Origin: an uncultured Bacteroidales bacterium
GTDB taxonomy: Bacteria; Bacteroidota; Bacteroidia; Bacteroidales; UBA932
NCBI GenBank assembly: GCA_900318955.1
Contig: ONMJ01000021.1
Location: 1 to 59,615, forward strand
Reading direction: 5' to 3'
Length of the DNA stretch: 59,615 nt
Positions 51,546-59,615 of this stretch are shown piece by piece. A model generated the notes under the pieces. It was not told where the DNA came from, did no database searches, and was given only the letters and a program-made list of their open reading frames with translations. A program made the translations under genes and the position numbers. Each line of letters begins with the position of its first letter. The first letter of the stretch is position 1.

Positions 51546-52838
51546 ATGGATAGAAGAAAATTCATAGAGACAACAGCTCTTGCAGGAGCGGGGTTGTTTA
51601 TGGACTGGGAAAAAGCATTCGCTCTCGGAGCCTCCGACAAGGAAGCCGGAAAGAAATGGAAAGGATGGAAAAAGGGCCATTTTCAGGTTCATTTCATCTA
51701 CACAGGGGTTGCGGAGTCGATGTTTATGATTTTCCCGGACGGGACAACGATGCTCCTTGATTGCGGCGACCATAATGCCATCGGCCGCGGCGAGAAGGCG
51801 GTCCCGGTCCTTCCGGATGCGTCGAGGCATGCCGGGGAATGGATCGCCCGATATATCCAGAGGGTCAATCCCAATGGGGATGATGTCGATTATATGATGC
51901 TTTCTCATTACCATAATGACCATGGCGGCGACGAGCGTTTCTATTCAAAAAAACTCGTCCGAGGCGGCGTGGATTATTTCCTCAGTGGTTTCTCCGAGGC
52001 CGCAGAGTACCTCAGTTTCAGAAAGGCAATCGACAGGTGTTACCCTGCCTATGATGATCCGATACCCCTCATTGACGATAGCGCTTCGCAAAAGACCCAT
52101 ATGAAGAAGTTCTATGATTATATGCACGCGGAAAGGGGACTCGAGATTGAGAAATTCTCTCTTGGAGCAATAGATCAGGTAAAGCTCCTTCGGCGCCGCG
52201 ACCGCTATCCGGATTTCTCTGTAAGGAACATCACGGCCAACGGCCGCATTGTCGATAAGGAAGGCCGTATAATTGATTTGTATGAAGACCGGAAGAAACT
52301 GAACCCCAAGAAGTTGAATGAAAATGGGATGAGCCTTGGGATGATTTTCCGCTACGGAGATTTCAGCTTCTATACGGCAGGAGATTTCTCTGATAAATGG
52401 AAAAACGAGGATGGTAGTCTCCACTATATAGAAGACGATCTCGCGGCAGTGTGCCCGAGGGTCAATGTCGCAAAAATCAACCATCACGGGCATCACTCTA
52501 TGCCTCCCAAACTTGTAGCGGCCCTTCGCGCTCAGGTCTACATCAGTTGCGTCTGGGATCAGCTGCATAATACTGCCGACACGATGGAGCATATCGCCGA
52601 CCGCTCACTCTACCCGGAGGACAGGATCGTCTGTCCAGGCATAATGCCGGAAAAGCGACGCCGGGAGGATGCGGGCAGTGAGTGGTTAAAAGATGTGGCG
52701 GAGGCTTCTTATGAAGGCGGTCATGTGATTCTGGATGTGCCTCAGGGAGGAAAAAATTTCACGGTGACTTATTTGACAGCCGCAGATGAAAGTATGTTGG
52801 TAAGAAGTGTACTTCACTTTAATACAAGAGTAGAATAA
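51546..52838 (+). CDS. Tat-exported metallo-beta-lactamase-fold hydrolase
   Basis: 430 aa. Begins MDRRKFIETTALAGAGLFM, a twin-arginine signal (RRKFI). Metal motif SHYHNDHGGDE (HxHxDH) after MLLDCGDHN, then YTAGDFSDKW (Asp bridge) and KINHHGHHSMPP. It resembles the ComEC C-terminal-type beta-lactamase domains seen as single proteins in Bacteroidota. The Tat route suggests folding with metal before export. Substrate unknown; a phosphodiester is one option. Cotranscribed with the nanE run (11-nt gap). Confidence 0.85.
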   Translation: MDRRKFIETTALAGAGLFMDWEKAFALGASDKEAGKKWKGWKKGHFQVHFIYTGVAESMFMIFPDGTTMLLDCGDHNAIGRGEKAVPVLPDASRHAGEWIARYIQRVNPNGDDVDYMMLSHYHNDHGGDERFYSKKLVRGGVDYFLSGFSEAAEYLSFRKAIDRCYPAYDDPIPLIDDSASQKTHMKKFYDYMHAERGLEIEKFSLGAIDQVKLLRRRDRYPDFSVRNITANGRIVDKEGRIIDLYEDRKKLNPKKLNENGMSLGMIFRYGDFSFYTAGDFSDKWKNEDGSLHYIEDDLAAVCPRVNVAKINHHGHHSMPPKLVAALRAQVYISCVWDQLHNTADTMEHIADRSLYPEDRIVCPGIMPEKRRREDAGSEWLKDVAEASYEGGHVILDVPQGGKNFTVTYLTAADESMLVRSVLHFNTRVE

Positions 52839-52849
52839 AATGTAAACAA

Positions 52850-53575
52850 ATGAATAAAAAGCTTTTACTACTTATCGCCGTATTCGCCGTCGGAGTGTGC
52901 CTTCGTAGCGAGGCGCAGACACGTTATTTCACCCAGGACCAGATGCCGGATCTTGTAAAGTGCCTCCCGGCCCCTCCTGATACCATAGGGTCTGATTTCG
53001 ATCATGATGTCCTTCGTTACATGTGGGGTAAGAAAATGAGGAATAATCCCGAAAGGGCGGCAATCGCGAGGAGAGATGCTTGCTGGGTTATGGATACTCT
53101 GGCGGCCATTTTCAGCGTTCCTTTCGGACTGAAGATTTCCGAGAAAGAGACCCCTGAGATATATAGGGCGTTTATGGACGGGATAGGAACAATTGAGCAG
53201 ATAAGGGTAGCCCCGAAGGCCCATTATATGCGTCTTCGTCCGTTTGTCGTCTTTAATGAGCCGTCCCTCAATCCCGACGAGGATGAAGAACTTTCCGGCG
53301 AGGGTTCATATCCTTCCGGTCATACTATCCGCGGATGGAGTGCCGCCCTCATTCTTTCGGAAATCAATCCGGATGCAGCCGAGGCCCTTTACGAGAGGGG
53401 GTGGGATTATGGTGAGAGCCGCGTCATTTCCGGCGCCCACTGGCAAAGCGACGTCGATATGAGCCGTGCTGCAGCAAGCATCGGCTATTCATTCATCCAG
53501 ACCAGCCCGGCCTTCCGTCTCCAGATGGAAAAGGCCAAGGCCGAGTTCCGTAGGGTTACCAGAAAGGATCGATAA
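52850..53575 (+). CDS. Class A acid phosphatase (PAP2 superfamily), secreted
   Basis: 241 aa. Signal peptide ending near RSEAQ. KAHYMRLRP, GSYPSGHTIRG and ESRVISGAHWQSDVD give the full PAP2 triad; ARRDACWVMDTLAAIF matches the upstream helices. It shares these blocks and the VVFNEP/NPDEDEEL spacing with the protein at 29302 but lacks its Cys tail. Likely periplasmic non-specific phosphomonoesterase. Last gene of the run begun by nanE; converges with 53581, gap 5 nt. Confidence 0.93.
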   Translation: MNKKLLLLIAVFAVGVCLRSEAQTRYFTQDQMPDLVKCLPAPPDTIGSDFDHDVLRYMWGKKMRNNPERAAIARRDACWVMDTLAAIFSVPFGLKISEKETPEIYRAFMDGIGTIEQIRVAPKAHYMRLRPFVVFNEPSLNPDEDEELSGEGSYPSGHTIRGWSAALILSEINPDAAEALYERGWDYGESRVISGAHWQSDVDMSRAAASIGYSFIQTSPAFRLQMEKAKAEFRRVTRKDR

Positions 53576-53580
53576 AGTCC

Positions 53581-54678
53581 TTATAATTCAAATACTTCTG
53601 CTCTTACGCGGACATCGGAGTCCTCCTTCGCACGAATGAGGATAGAAGGAGTTTCTTTGTAGAGACGGAGACCGAAGTAATCAGTTCCTTTCTCTTCTCT
53701 TTTGATGGAGTAACTCCGTCCGTTGATCTCTACATCAAGGGCCCCGCAGTATGTGATATCGAGGGTATAGGCGATAAATTCTCCTGCAGAAATAGGCTTC
53801 GAAGGCCATGAGAGCTCTTCTCCCGAGGTCATCTTCTCGTGGTCTTTCCATGAAGCGATCTTCTTTCCGACACCATTTGCCCTTTGCCAATAGAAATCGG
53901 TTAGCTGGATAGTAACTCCGTCTCTGACAGCCTGGAGCTCGTGGGGAGTCTTGAATATCGAAGCCTGAACTTCGTAGCCGGCCCCTTTCACAGCTGCGAC
54001 GTAAGCCGAATCCAGCATGTCGAATTTCATTGTGCTCATGCCTATGCGTCCGCCGACAGCCTCAAGCTTTCCAATAGTCTCTTCGGCAGGGACGCGGCCG
54101 GGGTCGATAAGGACAAGGCAATCTGATATTTTACGGGCTTCAGGTACCTTATCTCCTGACCCGAAAGCTACCCATTTGTCTTGGAAGAACTTGGTAGCCA
54201 GTTCATAAGACTCGACGATGTTGCTATGAAGCATAGGCATTACACCGGCATCACGGCACGCCTCCAGCTCCTCTTCGAGAGTAGGAATAGGGGTTCTAAG
54301 GCTGGGATCAGTCGAAGCCAGTACGTATTTTGTCCTGAGCTCTTCGAAAGGAGTATCGACAACTTTGACCGGCTCCGGAATCTCGGCATACCCGTCTTTC
54401 AGGCGCATAGTCCTGTTGATTGTCGCATCGTGCATGATTACCATCACGCTGTCGAGGGTATATTTCACATCTATCTCAACCGCTGGATAACCATACCTTG
54501 CTGCCATCCATACTCCGGCAGGGCAATTTTCAGGGATATAAAAGTCCTTTCCGTCTTTGAGATGACAGCCCCTGTGGGCTACTACAGTAGGGATTTGTTC
54601 CGCTCTGTCGTCATTGCCTGTACCGGTACAGCCGATGGCCATAATAACCGCCACGGCAGCAAGAAACAATTTTTTCAT
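53581..54678 (-). CDS. Glycerophosphodiester phosphodiesterase-family lipoprotein
   Basis: 365 aa. Lipoprotein leader (VAVIMAIGCTG, Cys at 17). GDPD motifs: VVAHRGCH (HR, catalytic His), ENCPAGVWMAARYG, VEIDVKYTLDSVMVIMHDAT (E-x-D, then HD). A C-terminal beta-sandwich-like extension follows (ISAGEFIAYTLDI, RSYSIKREEKGTDYFGLRLY), seen in Bacteroidales members. Would release glycerol-3-phosphate from phospholipid head groups outside the inner membrane. The next genes upstream on this strand are 13 and 22 nt apart. Confidence 0.9.
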   Translation of the reverse strand: MKKLFLAAVAVIMAIGCTGTGNDDRAEQIPTVVAHRGCHLKDGKDFYIPENCPAGVWMAARYGYPAVEIDVKYTLDSVMVIMHDATINRTMRLKDGYAEIPEPVKVVDTPFEELRTKYVLASTDPSLRTPIPTLEEELEACRDAGVMPMLHSNIVESYELATKFFQDKWVAFGSGDKVPEARKISDCLVLIDPGRVPAEETIGKLEAVGGRIGMSTMKFDMLDSAYVAAVKGAGYEVQASIFKTPHELQAVRDGVTIQLTDFYWQRANGVGKKIASWKDHEKMTSGEELSWPSKPISAGEFIAYTLDITYCGALDVEINGRSYSIKREEKGTDYFGLRLYKETPSILIRAKEDSDVRVRAEVFEL

Positions 54679-54690
54679 ATTGTTCTTATG

Positions 54691-54885
54691 TTATTTTTCG
54701 GATTTCGGATTAATTGAGGTCTTGGCTTTTGAAGATGCCGGGGATTCTACCTTGGGGGCGGACTCGGCTTCTTTACTTGCAGTGCTTTCCGCTTCATTTT
54801 TTGCGACATTTTCCGCAGTTCCGGCAATAGGCGGGCGAGGGATGATAATTACCTTTGAAGGGTCGATAGCTTCGGGCTTTTTCAT
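54691..54885 (-). CDS. Small Ala/Glu/Lys/Ser-rich protein
   Basis: 64 aa: KPEAIDPSKVIIIPRPPIAG, then a low-complexity tail (AKNEAESTASKEAESAPKVE). No signal and no domain. It lies between two same-strand genes with 12- and 22-nt gaps, which argues for a real short gene. It could still be a chance frame. Confidence 0.45.
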   Translation of the reverse strand: MKKPEAIDPSKVIIIPRPPIAGTAENVAKNEAESTASKEAESAPKVESPASSKAKTSINPKSEK

Positions 54886-54907
54886 ATCTGTTGGGTTTTA
54901 AAGTTGA

Positions 54908-55561
54908 TCAATGGGTGTGGGAATTAATGGCTTCAATGGCGGCGTTTATGTCCGAAACGTCAACATACTGTGAAGGATCGGGCTGATTGGCAACCCATTG
55001 GACGGAATAGGCGCCATAAGGAGAACTGATAAATTTCCTGATATTTATATTGCTTCCCGTGATTAGCTGTTTGGCCGTTTCGTTATTGATGGCTTTGTCG
55101 AAACGGTTGTTCCGGTCCTCCAGATGGCGATTCATGCTGGAAGCGATGGCTCCGCAAGTGTCATAGGCACGGATGATTTTCATTGAAAGATCTTTGTCTC
55201 CGATTTTCTGGAAAAGGGATGAACTTTTCAGAAGTTCCAGTGCATCGCTGCTGACCGAAATGGCCGCATCGGCGAAAAGAAGATTTCCATTATAGCTGAT
55301 GGAATCCTCCGGACATTTTTTTAGCGAAAACCGGTTGTCGAGGAAGAAATCAGCTGCTTTTTTTTCTTGACGAAGATAGTCTGACATCACATTGATGTCC
55401 TCAATATTCGCCAATAGCTCCGTCCTTACCAGATCCAGAGCAGAGGCGACCTCTTTACTTTCATGAATGCGGTCGATTTTCCCCTGGACGGCAAAAGTAA
55501 TGACTATGCCGAGGACAACGGAAATCATGTTGCTGAAAAAATCAATTATCTTGTCTTTCAT
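54908..55561 (-). CDS. Membrane-anchored hypothetical protein
   Basis: 217 aa. One N-terminal membrane segment (FSNMISVVLGIVITFAVQG), then a soluble mostly helical domain (SALDLVRTELLANIEDINVM, IISAYDTCGAI-like helices, HLEDRNNRFDKAINNE). This fits the DUF6090-like Bacteroidota pattern of short membrane-anchored proteins, but the assignment is weak. Probably cotranscribed with the small gene and the GDPD gene downstream. Confidence 0.65.
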   Translation of the reverse strand: MKDKIIDFFSNMISVVLGIVITFAVQGKIDRIHESKEVASALDLVRTELLANIEDINVMSDYLRQEKKAADFFLDNRFSLKKCPEDSISYNGNLLFADAAISVSSDALELLKSSSLFQKIGDKDLSMKIIRAYDTCGAIASSMNRHLEDRNNRFDKAINNETAKQLITGSNINIRKFISSPYGAYSVQWVANQPDPSQYVDVSDINAAIEAINSHTH

Positions 55562-55634
55562 AAGGAGTGCTTTTATGGCTTAGGCATTAAAGATAGTAAA
55601 TAATTCTGGCAATAAGTAATTATCTCCACGTCTC

Positions 55635-56639
55635 TTATGGTTCAGAGAGAATACGAATTATCTCATCGACAGACCATTTTACTTCTTTCAGGGGGAACAG
55701 AGGAAATTCATGGACCATTTCAGGAGCGACATAGGTAAAGACATCGACACCGCTGTCGCGAAGTTTTTTATCGAATAAGAGAATGTCCGGATAAAAAATT
55801 TCATGGGTCCCGACGAATATCCTGACATTCTTCATTACCGAAACGTCTCCTCGCAAAGGGCTGATTTGCCACTCCCATAATTTGCTGTTATCCGGCACCT
55901 TTTCAAGAATGGCGGAATAATCCTCTCCTGCCCAGGCGATGGCTGCCATGAATGCGTTTTTCGGTAGCATAGGATCAACTTTTTCTATCTCAGAAATGCT
56001 GCTATTGGTCATTGTCGCATCTACCCACGGAGAGAGCAAAATGGTCTTGTATGGCTGCGGAAGGCCTTTTTTTGCAAAATCCTGACAGAGTGCCGCGGCT
56101 AAGCCGCCCCCGGCGGAGTCTCCGACCAGTATGATATTATCAGCGCCGTATTTTGTCAAAAGATCTCTATATAGAGCATCCAGGAGGATAAAGGTCTCTA
56201 TATAAGTGTGGACAGGGGCTGTTGGATATGAAGCCAGAAAGACGGTTCTTCCTGAGCCGAGCGCAATCTTGTCTGCGAATCTCCAATGTGGAGACATGGC
56301 CTTTTCGACATATCCGCCTCCGGGGAGATACAGAACTACCTTGGAGGACTCTTCTCCGATCTGGAAAAGCTGCATGGAATAGTCGCCAGCCATGAAAACG
56401 GATTCCTTTACAATAGATTTAAGCTTCGGAGGGGAGATGGACTTCGAGTCTTTGGAGATAAGCTTTCTGATGTATTTTTGATAGGCTTTGTCGTTTTTCA
56501 GATATTTCTTGAAGCTTACTGTATACTGAATAATCTTCTCAGTAATGCCCATTAGAGCTGTTTTGTGCTCCGGAGGGGAAACCTGAGTCTCGCTTTGAGG
56601 GACGGCGAGAAGAAAAATACAGATAATCAAACTTAACAT
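55635..56639 (-). CDS. Secreted alpha/beta hydrolase (HSL-like)
   Basis: 334 aa with a short leader (LIICIFLLAVPQSE). Oxyanion YLPGGGYVEKA (the usual HGGG His is Pro here), nucleophile VGDSAGGGLAA, and a C-terminal VHEFPLFP that probably carries the catalytic His. HSL/BD-FAE-type esterases use such motifs. Substrate unknown. Divergent from the metallophosphoesterase gene. Confidence 0.82.
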   Translation of the reverse strand: MLSLIICIFLLAVPQSETQVSPPEHKTALMGITEKIIQYTVSFKKYLKNDKAYQKYIRKLISKDSKSISPPKLKSIVKESVFMAGDYSMQLFQIGEESSKVVLYLPGGGYVEKAMSPHWRFADKIALGSGRTVFLASYPTAPVHTYIETFILLDALYRDLLTKYGADNIILVGDSAGGGLAAALCQDFAKKGLPQPYKTILLSPWVDATMTNSSISEIEKVDPMLPKNAFMAAIAWAGEDYSAILEKVPDNSKLWEWQISPLRGDVSVMKNVRIFVGTHEIFYPDILLFDKKLRDSGVDVFTYVAPEMVHEFPLFPLKEVKWSVDEIIRILSEP

Positions 56640-56670
56640 ATTGCAAATTTAATTATTATCTTTGAATGTT

Positions 56671-57804
56671 ATGAAAAGAAGAGAATTTATAGGTCTATCG
56701 GCCGCAGGAGTGCTCGGACTTTGCCTGGAGGATAAATTGACAGTAGCAGAGGCGTGCTCAAAAAGAGGCAGCGGAGATTATTCCGTTGTAATACTTGGCG
56801 ACACCCATTTTGACACGGAGCCGGCAAGCGTGTATCATTCCAATTACAACGAAAAGGTAGAGTGGCTCAACCGCGTCCAGCGGGCAGAGTTCGCAAGAAA
56901 CGGAGAGATGTGGAGGGAACGCTGCCCGAAGCTTCTCAAACGCGCGGCTTGCCTGATTTCTGAAGACACCAAAATGGCCTTCCAGATGGGAGACCTTATC
57001 CAGGGAGACTGCGGGAGCGGCGAGGTCCATAAAAAGATGCTTACCGATGTCATGGACAGTTTCAAATCCGAGTTCGGAGGCCTTCCTTTCGTGACGGTCG
57101 TCGGAAACCATGATATCAGGGGAGTGGACGCCAAGGCGGCTTATCATGAGATGATGCCTAAAAGAATGTCCGCGGAGCTAGGAAAGGAGATTACAAAGAC
57201 AACCTTCGATTTCAATATCGGAAATGACGCTTTTATCGTGATTGATTTCAACCATCCCGATGATGACGAGGTCGAGAAGCTCCTTAAAGATACCAAGGGC
57301 GCAAGGCATACATTTGTCATCGTCCATGGTCCTCTCTTCCCTTATGACGCCAATAGCTGCAGATGGTTCTATCATGGAAAGGACACGCCGGAGCATACCG
57401 AGGCGAGGCTTCATTTCCGCAGGGAATTCGCCCGCCGAAATGTTATCGCCCTCTGCGGCCATACCCACAAGACAGAGTTTGCCGACTGGTGGGGAGATGG
57501 AGGCAGGATTACCCAGATGACGATGAATAGCGTCTGGGCTAAGCCGGAATTTGGAAAATACGAGGTTGAGGCTCAAGGTGCCGCCGAGTATGGGGAGATC
57601 AGAAAGAGGAATCCGTTCATGGATAACGGCGACCCGATAAAGGACGAGACGGCAATATTTGACGAATACCGTTCCGGCCTGCGGTCCTACACATGGTCCA
57701 GGGCCGCCGGCTCATACAAACTCCTTGTGTCCCGAAAACACGTCTACGTCGACTTCTACGCCGGCGACTCCACCTTCCTCAGCCAACGGTTTGTCCTAAG
57801 GTAA
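56671..57804 (+). CDS. Tat-exported metallophosphoesterase
   Basis: 377 aa from the ATG at 56671 (MKRREFIGLSAAGVLGLC), a twin-arginine signal. Calcineurin-type motifs: ILGDTHFD, QMGDLIQGD, VVGNHDIRG, VHGPLFP and LCGHTHKT supply the two-metal site. Like many Bacteroidetes Tat phosphatases it has a long C-terminal region (AVWAKPEF-like, RSGLRSYTW). Substrate unknown. A TATCTTTG lies at 56657-56664. Confidence 0.9.
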   Translation: MKRREFIGLSAAGVLGLCLEDKLTVAEACSKRGSGDYSVVILGDTHFDTEPASVYHSNYNEKVEWLNRVQRAEFARNGEMWRERCPKLLKRAACLISEDTKMAFQMGDLIQGDCGSGEVHKKMLTDVMDSFKSEFGGLPFVTVVGNHDIRGVDAKAAYHEMMPKRMSAELGKEITKTTFDFNIGNDAFIVIDFNHPDDDEVEKLLKDTKGARHTFVIVHGPLFPYDANSCRWFYHGKDTPEHTEARLHFRREFARRNVIALCGHTHKTEFADWWGDGGRITQMTMNSVWAKPEFGKYEVEAQGAAEYGEIRKRNPFMDNGDPIKDETAIFDEYRSGLRSYTWSRAAGSYKLLVSRKHVYVDFYAGDSTFLSQRFVLR

Positions 57805-58000
57805 AAGTAAACCCCTTCCTCGCCAGTCCTTACTACCACCGTCTTAATATAAACACCTTCTCCCCGTCCTGGCAACCACACATTACTTCGTGCTGTCAGC
57901 CTGTTTCGCTCTGCTAGCCTATTTTGCTCTGCCGGAGGTGACCAAACAATCGACCGATGTCGGTTCAATCTCGATTTAGCCTCCCGTTTTTGCCTGATAT
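57805..58000. other. Intergenic DNA before the REP array
   Basis: Contains a short tandem near-repeat CTGTCAGCCTGTTTCGCTCT / CTGCTAGCCTATTTTGCTCT at about 57893-57935. No gene. Confidence 0.4.
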
Positions 58001-58142
58001 CGTGGGGTTATTGTCCTTCCCGTCCCGTTTACCCCACGTTTTGGCGTGTATTTGTGGGATTATTGGACCTTCGGGACCGTTTACCCCACGAATTGATGGG
58101 TTTTCGTGGGATTATTGGACCTTCGGGTCCGTTTACCCCACG
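58001..58142 (+). repeat. REP-like palindrome array, left side (3 units)
   Basis: 38-nt palindromes begin at 58001, 58053 and 58105, exactly 52 nt apart. The best unit pairs CGTGGG with CCCACG and GGACC with GGTCC around a C(TTCG)G loop, with an internal ATTATT / GTTTAC mismatch as in classical REPs. Linkers are 14 nt (such as TTTTGGCGTGTATT). A decayed fourth unit starts near 58157. Confidence 0.88.
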
Positions 58143-58379
58143 TTTCGCCAGATATTTGCGGGACAATTCGTCATCACGGATTAATGTGGTTTTTTTTGTT
58201 TGGTTATGTTGATTTAGTAAGGTTAGATTGTGCCCTGTCTGGTGAAAGGGAAGCGATTTTTCTGCTTTTTTTGAGCAAAGTGGCCGACGAAAATGGCCAT
58301 AGACATGCGTGAAACGGCGTTTTTTCAATTAAAGGTGTGATAATTTTTTTAAACGGATAAGTTCTTCAATCTTTGCGGT

Positions 58380-59321
58380 ATGGAAAAGAAGAGAAGAAAA
58401 AAGAAAGATTGTGATTCCTTGGGTATGGGGTATTATCACTTTTGCACGGATGGGCTTAAGGCTGGATGCCTTTTTTATAATCAAAGTCAATATGCCTTCG
58501 GGATGACATTGATTGCGACAATAACCCTCCTTTTCAATATCAAGATATATGCATTTGTTCTAATGCCTAATCATATACATATTATCTTAAGCGGGAAAGG
58601 AGAGGATTGCTATCAGGCATTTAAATATTTGAAGCGTAGAATCTCTGCGCGCCTTGTAAAGGATGGGTATCCGCCGCTGCCGGAACAATATGATTTTAAG
58701 CTGGTTCCGATTGATAATATGAACCAGATGAAAAGCAATATCATATACGTTGTCAGGAATCCTTATGAAAAGGGGCTCTCTCTTCCAGGAGGATATCCCT
58801 GGGGTTCTGGTTACTTGTATTATTCGACGATGCATAGTTTCATTGATGGAGTTCCGGCAGACCGTCTTTCGGCCAGAGCGATAGAGCAAATGACAGGGAG
58901 GCGACTTAAGTTTCCTAATACATGGAAATATCACCAAGTGTTAGGGATACTACCATCTTCTTTTGTGGACATAAGTATGGTAAAGCGTCTTTTTCATGGC
59001 CACAAGGAGTATATGACCTCAATCATCAAGGACTATGAGTCTTTAGTGAATATCGCGGACAGTCTTGAAGAGGATCTGCCGGAGTTTGATTTCAAGGAGA
59101 TAAGGGACATTGTAATAAAGGTTTCCAATGAAATGTTCAAGGGTAAAGACGTCAATACAATGAGTACAGAAGAAAAATACCGACTAGCCGCACACTTGTA
59201 TGAAAAATACCGTTTAAGTATAGACGCCATAGCCAAAGTTACATCCATGACCCCATCGCTTTTGAAACAAGTACTTAGGTCAAAAGATTATGGAATAAAA
59301 GGCTTCGTCGAGCCCCAATAA
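58380..59321 (+). CDS. REP-associated tyrosine transposase (Y1/HUH, RAYT-like)
   Basis: 313 aa single-strand transposase of the Y1_Tnp/TnpA-REP family. HUH is in VLMPNHIHIILSG (H65, H67). The likely nucleophile is Tyr123 in NIIYVVRNPYEKG, in the place where RAYTs have YxxxNP. A GGYPWGSGYLYYS block follows, matching the family's YpWSSy. The C-terminus (YEKYRLSIDAIAKVTSMTPS) is an HTH-like domain. N-terminus KKRRKKK is basic. No terminal repeats of an IS; instead inverted REP arrays flank it at both ends. The ATG is preceded only by A/T-rich DNA. Confidence 0.88.
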   Translation: MEKKRRKKKDCDSLGMGYYHFCTDGLKAGCLFYNQSQYAFGMTLIATITLLFNIKIYAFVLMPNHIHIILSGKGEDCYQAFKYLKRRISARLVKDGYPPLPEQYDFKLVPIDNMNQMKSNIIYVVRNPYEKGLSLPGGYPWGSGYLYYSTMHSFIDGVPADRLSARAIEQMTGRRLKFPNTWKYHQVLGILPSSFVDISMVKRLFHGHKEYMTSIIKDYESLVNIADSLEEDLPEFDFKEIRDIVIKVSNEMFKGKDVNTMSTEEKYRLAAHLYEKYRLSIDAIAKVTSMTPSLLKQVLRSKDYGIKGFVEPQ

Positions 59322-59330
59322 ATCCAAAGA

Positions 59331-59521
59331 TCCCACGAAAACCCATCAATTCGTGTGGTAAACAGCCCGGAAGTACAAAAACCCCACGAAAACACGTCAA
59401 ATCGCGGGGTAAACGGACCCGGAAGGACAAAAGCCCCACGAAAACACGCCAAATAGTGGGGCAAACGGACCCGATGGTCCAATAATCCCACGAAAACACG
59501 TCAAATCGTGGGGTAATGTCG
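59331..59521 (-). repeat. REP-like palindrome array, right side, inverted
   Basis: The same palindrome, reversed. A degenerate unit ends at 59337; clear units are at 59352-59388, 59403-59440 and 59455-59492, and a partial one begins at 59507. Period is 51-52 nt with 14-nt linkers (AAAACACGTCAAAT). In order the linker reads as the complement of the left-side linkers. 59522-59615 holds nothing I recognise. Confidence 0.88.
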
Positions 59522-59615
59522 TTTCCTGATTTTGGTTGACTCGGGTTTATAGATTATTACTGGTAAAAGTTGACCATTCGTCGTTATCCCTAAGATGGGT
59601 TTACCATCCGAGTCT

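Noticed and set aside
58001-59521. CRISPR array
   Set aside because: Regular 52-nt spacing, but the units are palindromes with near-identical linkers, not unique spacers, and there is no cas gene.
1-59615. Prophage, restriction, toxin-antitoxin or other known defence genes
   Set aside because: None seen apart from the two Rpn nucleases and the Y1 transposase.

Overview
The window comes from a member of the Bacteroidota, most likely order Bacteroidales; I cannot place it to family. The evidence is a TonB-dependent receptor with a DUF4249 lipoprotein partner, families largely confined to the phylum (DUF4421, DUF4251, YfhO-type, CpXC), promoters of the phylum's TTTG / TAnnTTTG type, gene starts without Shine-Dalgarno sequences, and a str operon of the form rpsL-rpsG-fusA-rpsJ without tuf. 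Coding density is high, and many convergent genes meet stop-to-stop.

Layout. 0-5.4 kb: a 5'-cut Rpn-type nuclease, a repeat-bearing gap with a candidate operator, and a TonB receptor/DUF4249/lipoprotein operon. 5.4-19.6 kb: secreted nucleases and esterases, galK, a large protease-propeller-barrel protein, a YfhO membrane protein and mutS. 19.6-28.7 kb: galM, thyA, folA and a second Rpn gene, together with three genes (an endonuclease/phosphatase-family lipoprotein, a BNR-repeat protein and a sodium symporter) that each carry a short frameshifting deletion near the N-terminus. 28.7-35.3 kb: small secreted proteins (acid phosphatase, a lipoprotein peptide deformylase, a 20-residue-repeat protein, an I9-like lipoprotein, a secreted zinc-ribbon protein and its paralogue) set among three kinds of dispersed, hairpin-rich repeats. 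One repeat abuts the 3' end of a tRNA with anticodon CAT. 35.4-38.9 kb: rpsJ, fusA, rpsG, rpsL. 38.9-57.8 kb: glycerate kinase, many exported hydrolases, and a nanE / organophosphate transporter / phosphohexomutase / metallo-hydrolase / acid phosphatase run. 57.8-59.6 kb: a REP-associated (Y1, HUH) transposase framed by two oppositely oriented arrays of a 52-nt-phased palindromic repeat.

How the genes fit together. The clearest theme is exported phosphoester and ester hydrolysis: two class A acid phosphatases, a histidine acid phosphatase, a glycerophosphodiesterase, a calcineurin-type metallophosphoesterase, three endonuclease/exonuclease/phosphatase-fold proteins and several alpha/beta hydrolases, plus an OPA-family sugar-phosphate transporter beside nanE and a phosphohexomutase. 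This suits scavenging of phosphate and of phosphorylated or acetylated sugars from host or dietary material. galK and galM give part of the galactose route; thyA and folA supply thymidylate.

The best candidate for an undescribed system is the transposase-plus-inverted-repeat-array unit at 58.0-59.5 kb. Next come the compound repeats at 30.9-35.3 kb, which look like a second non-autonomous repeat family.
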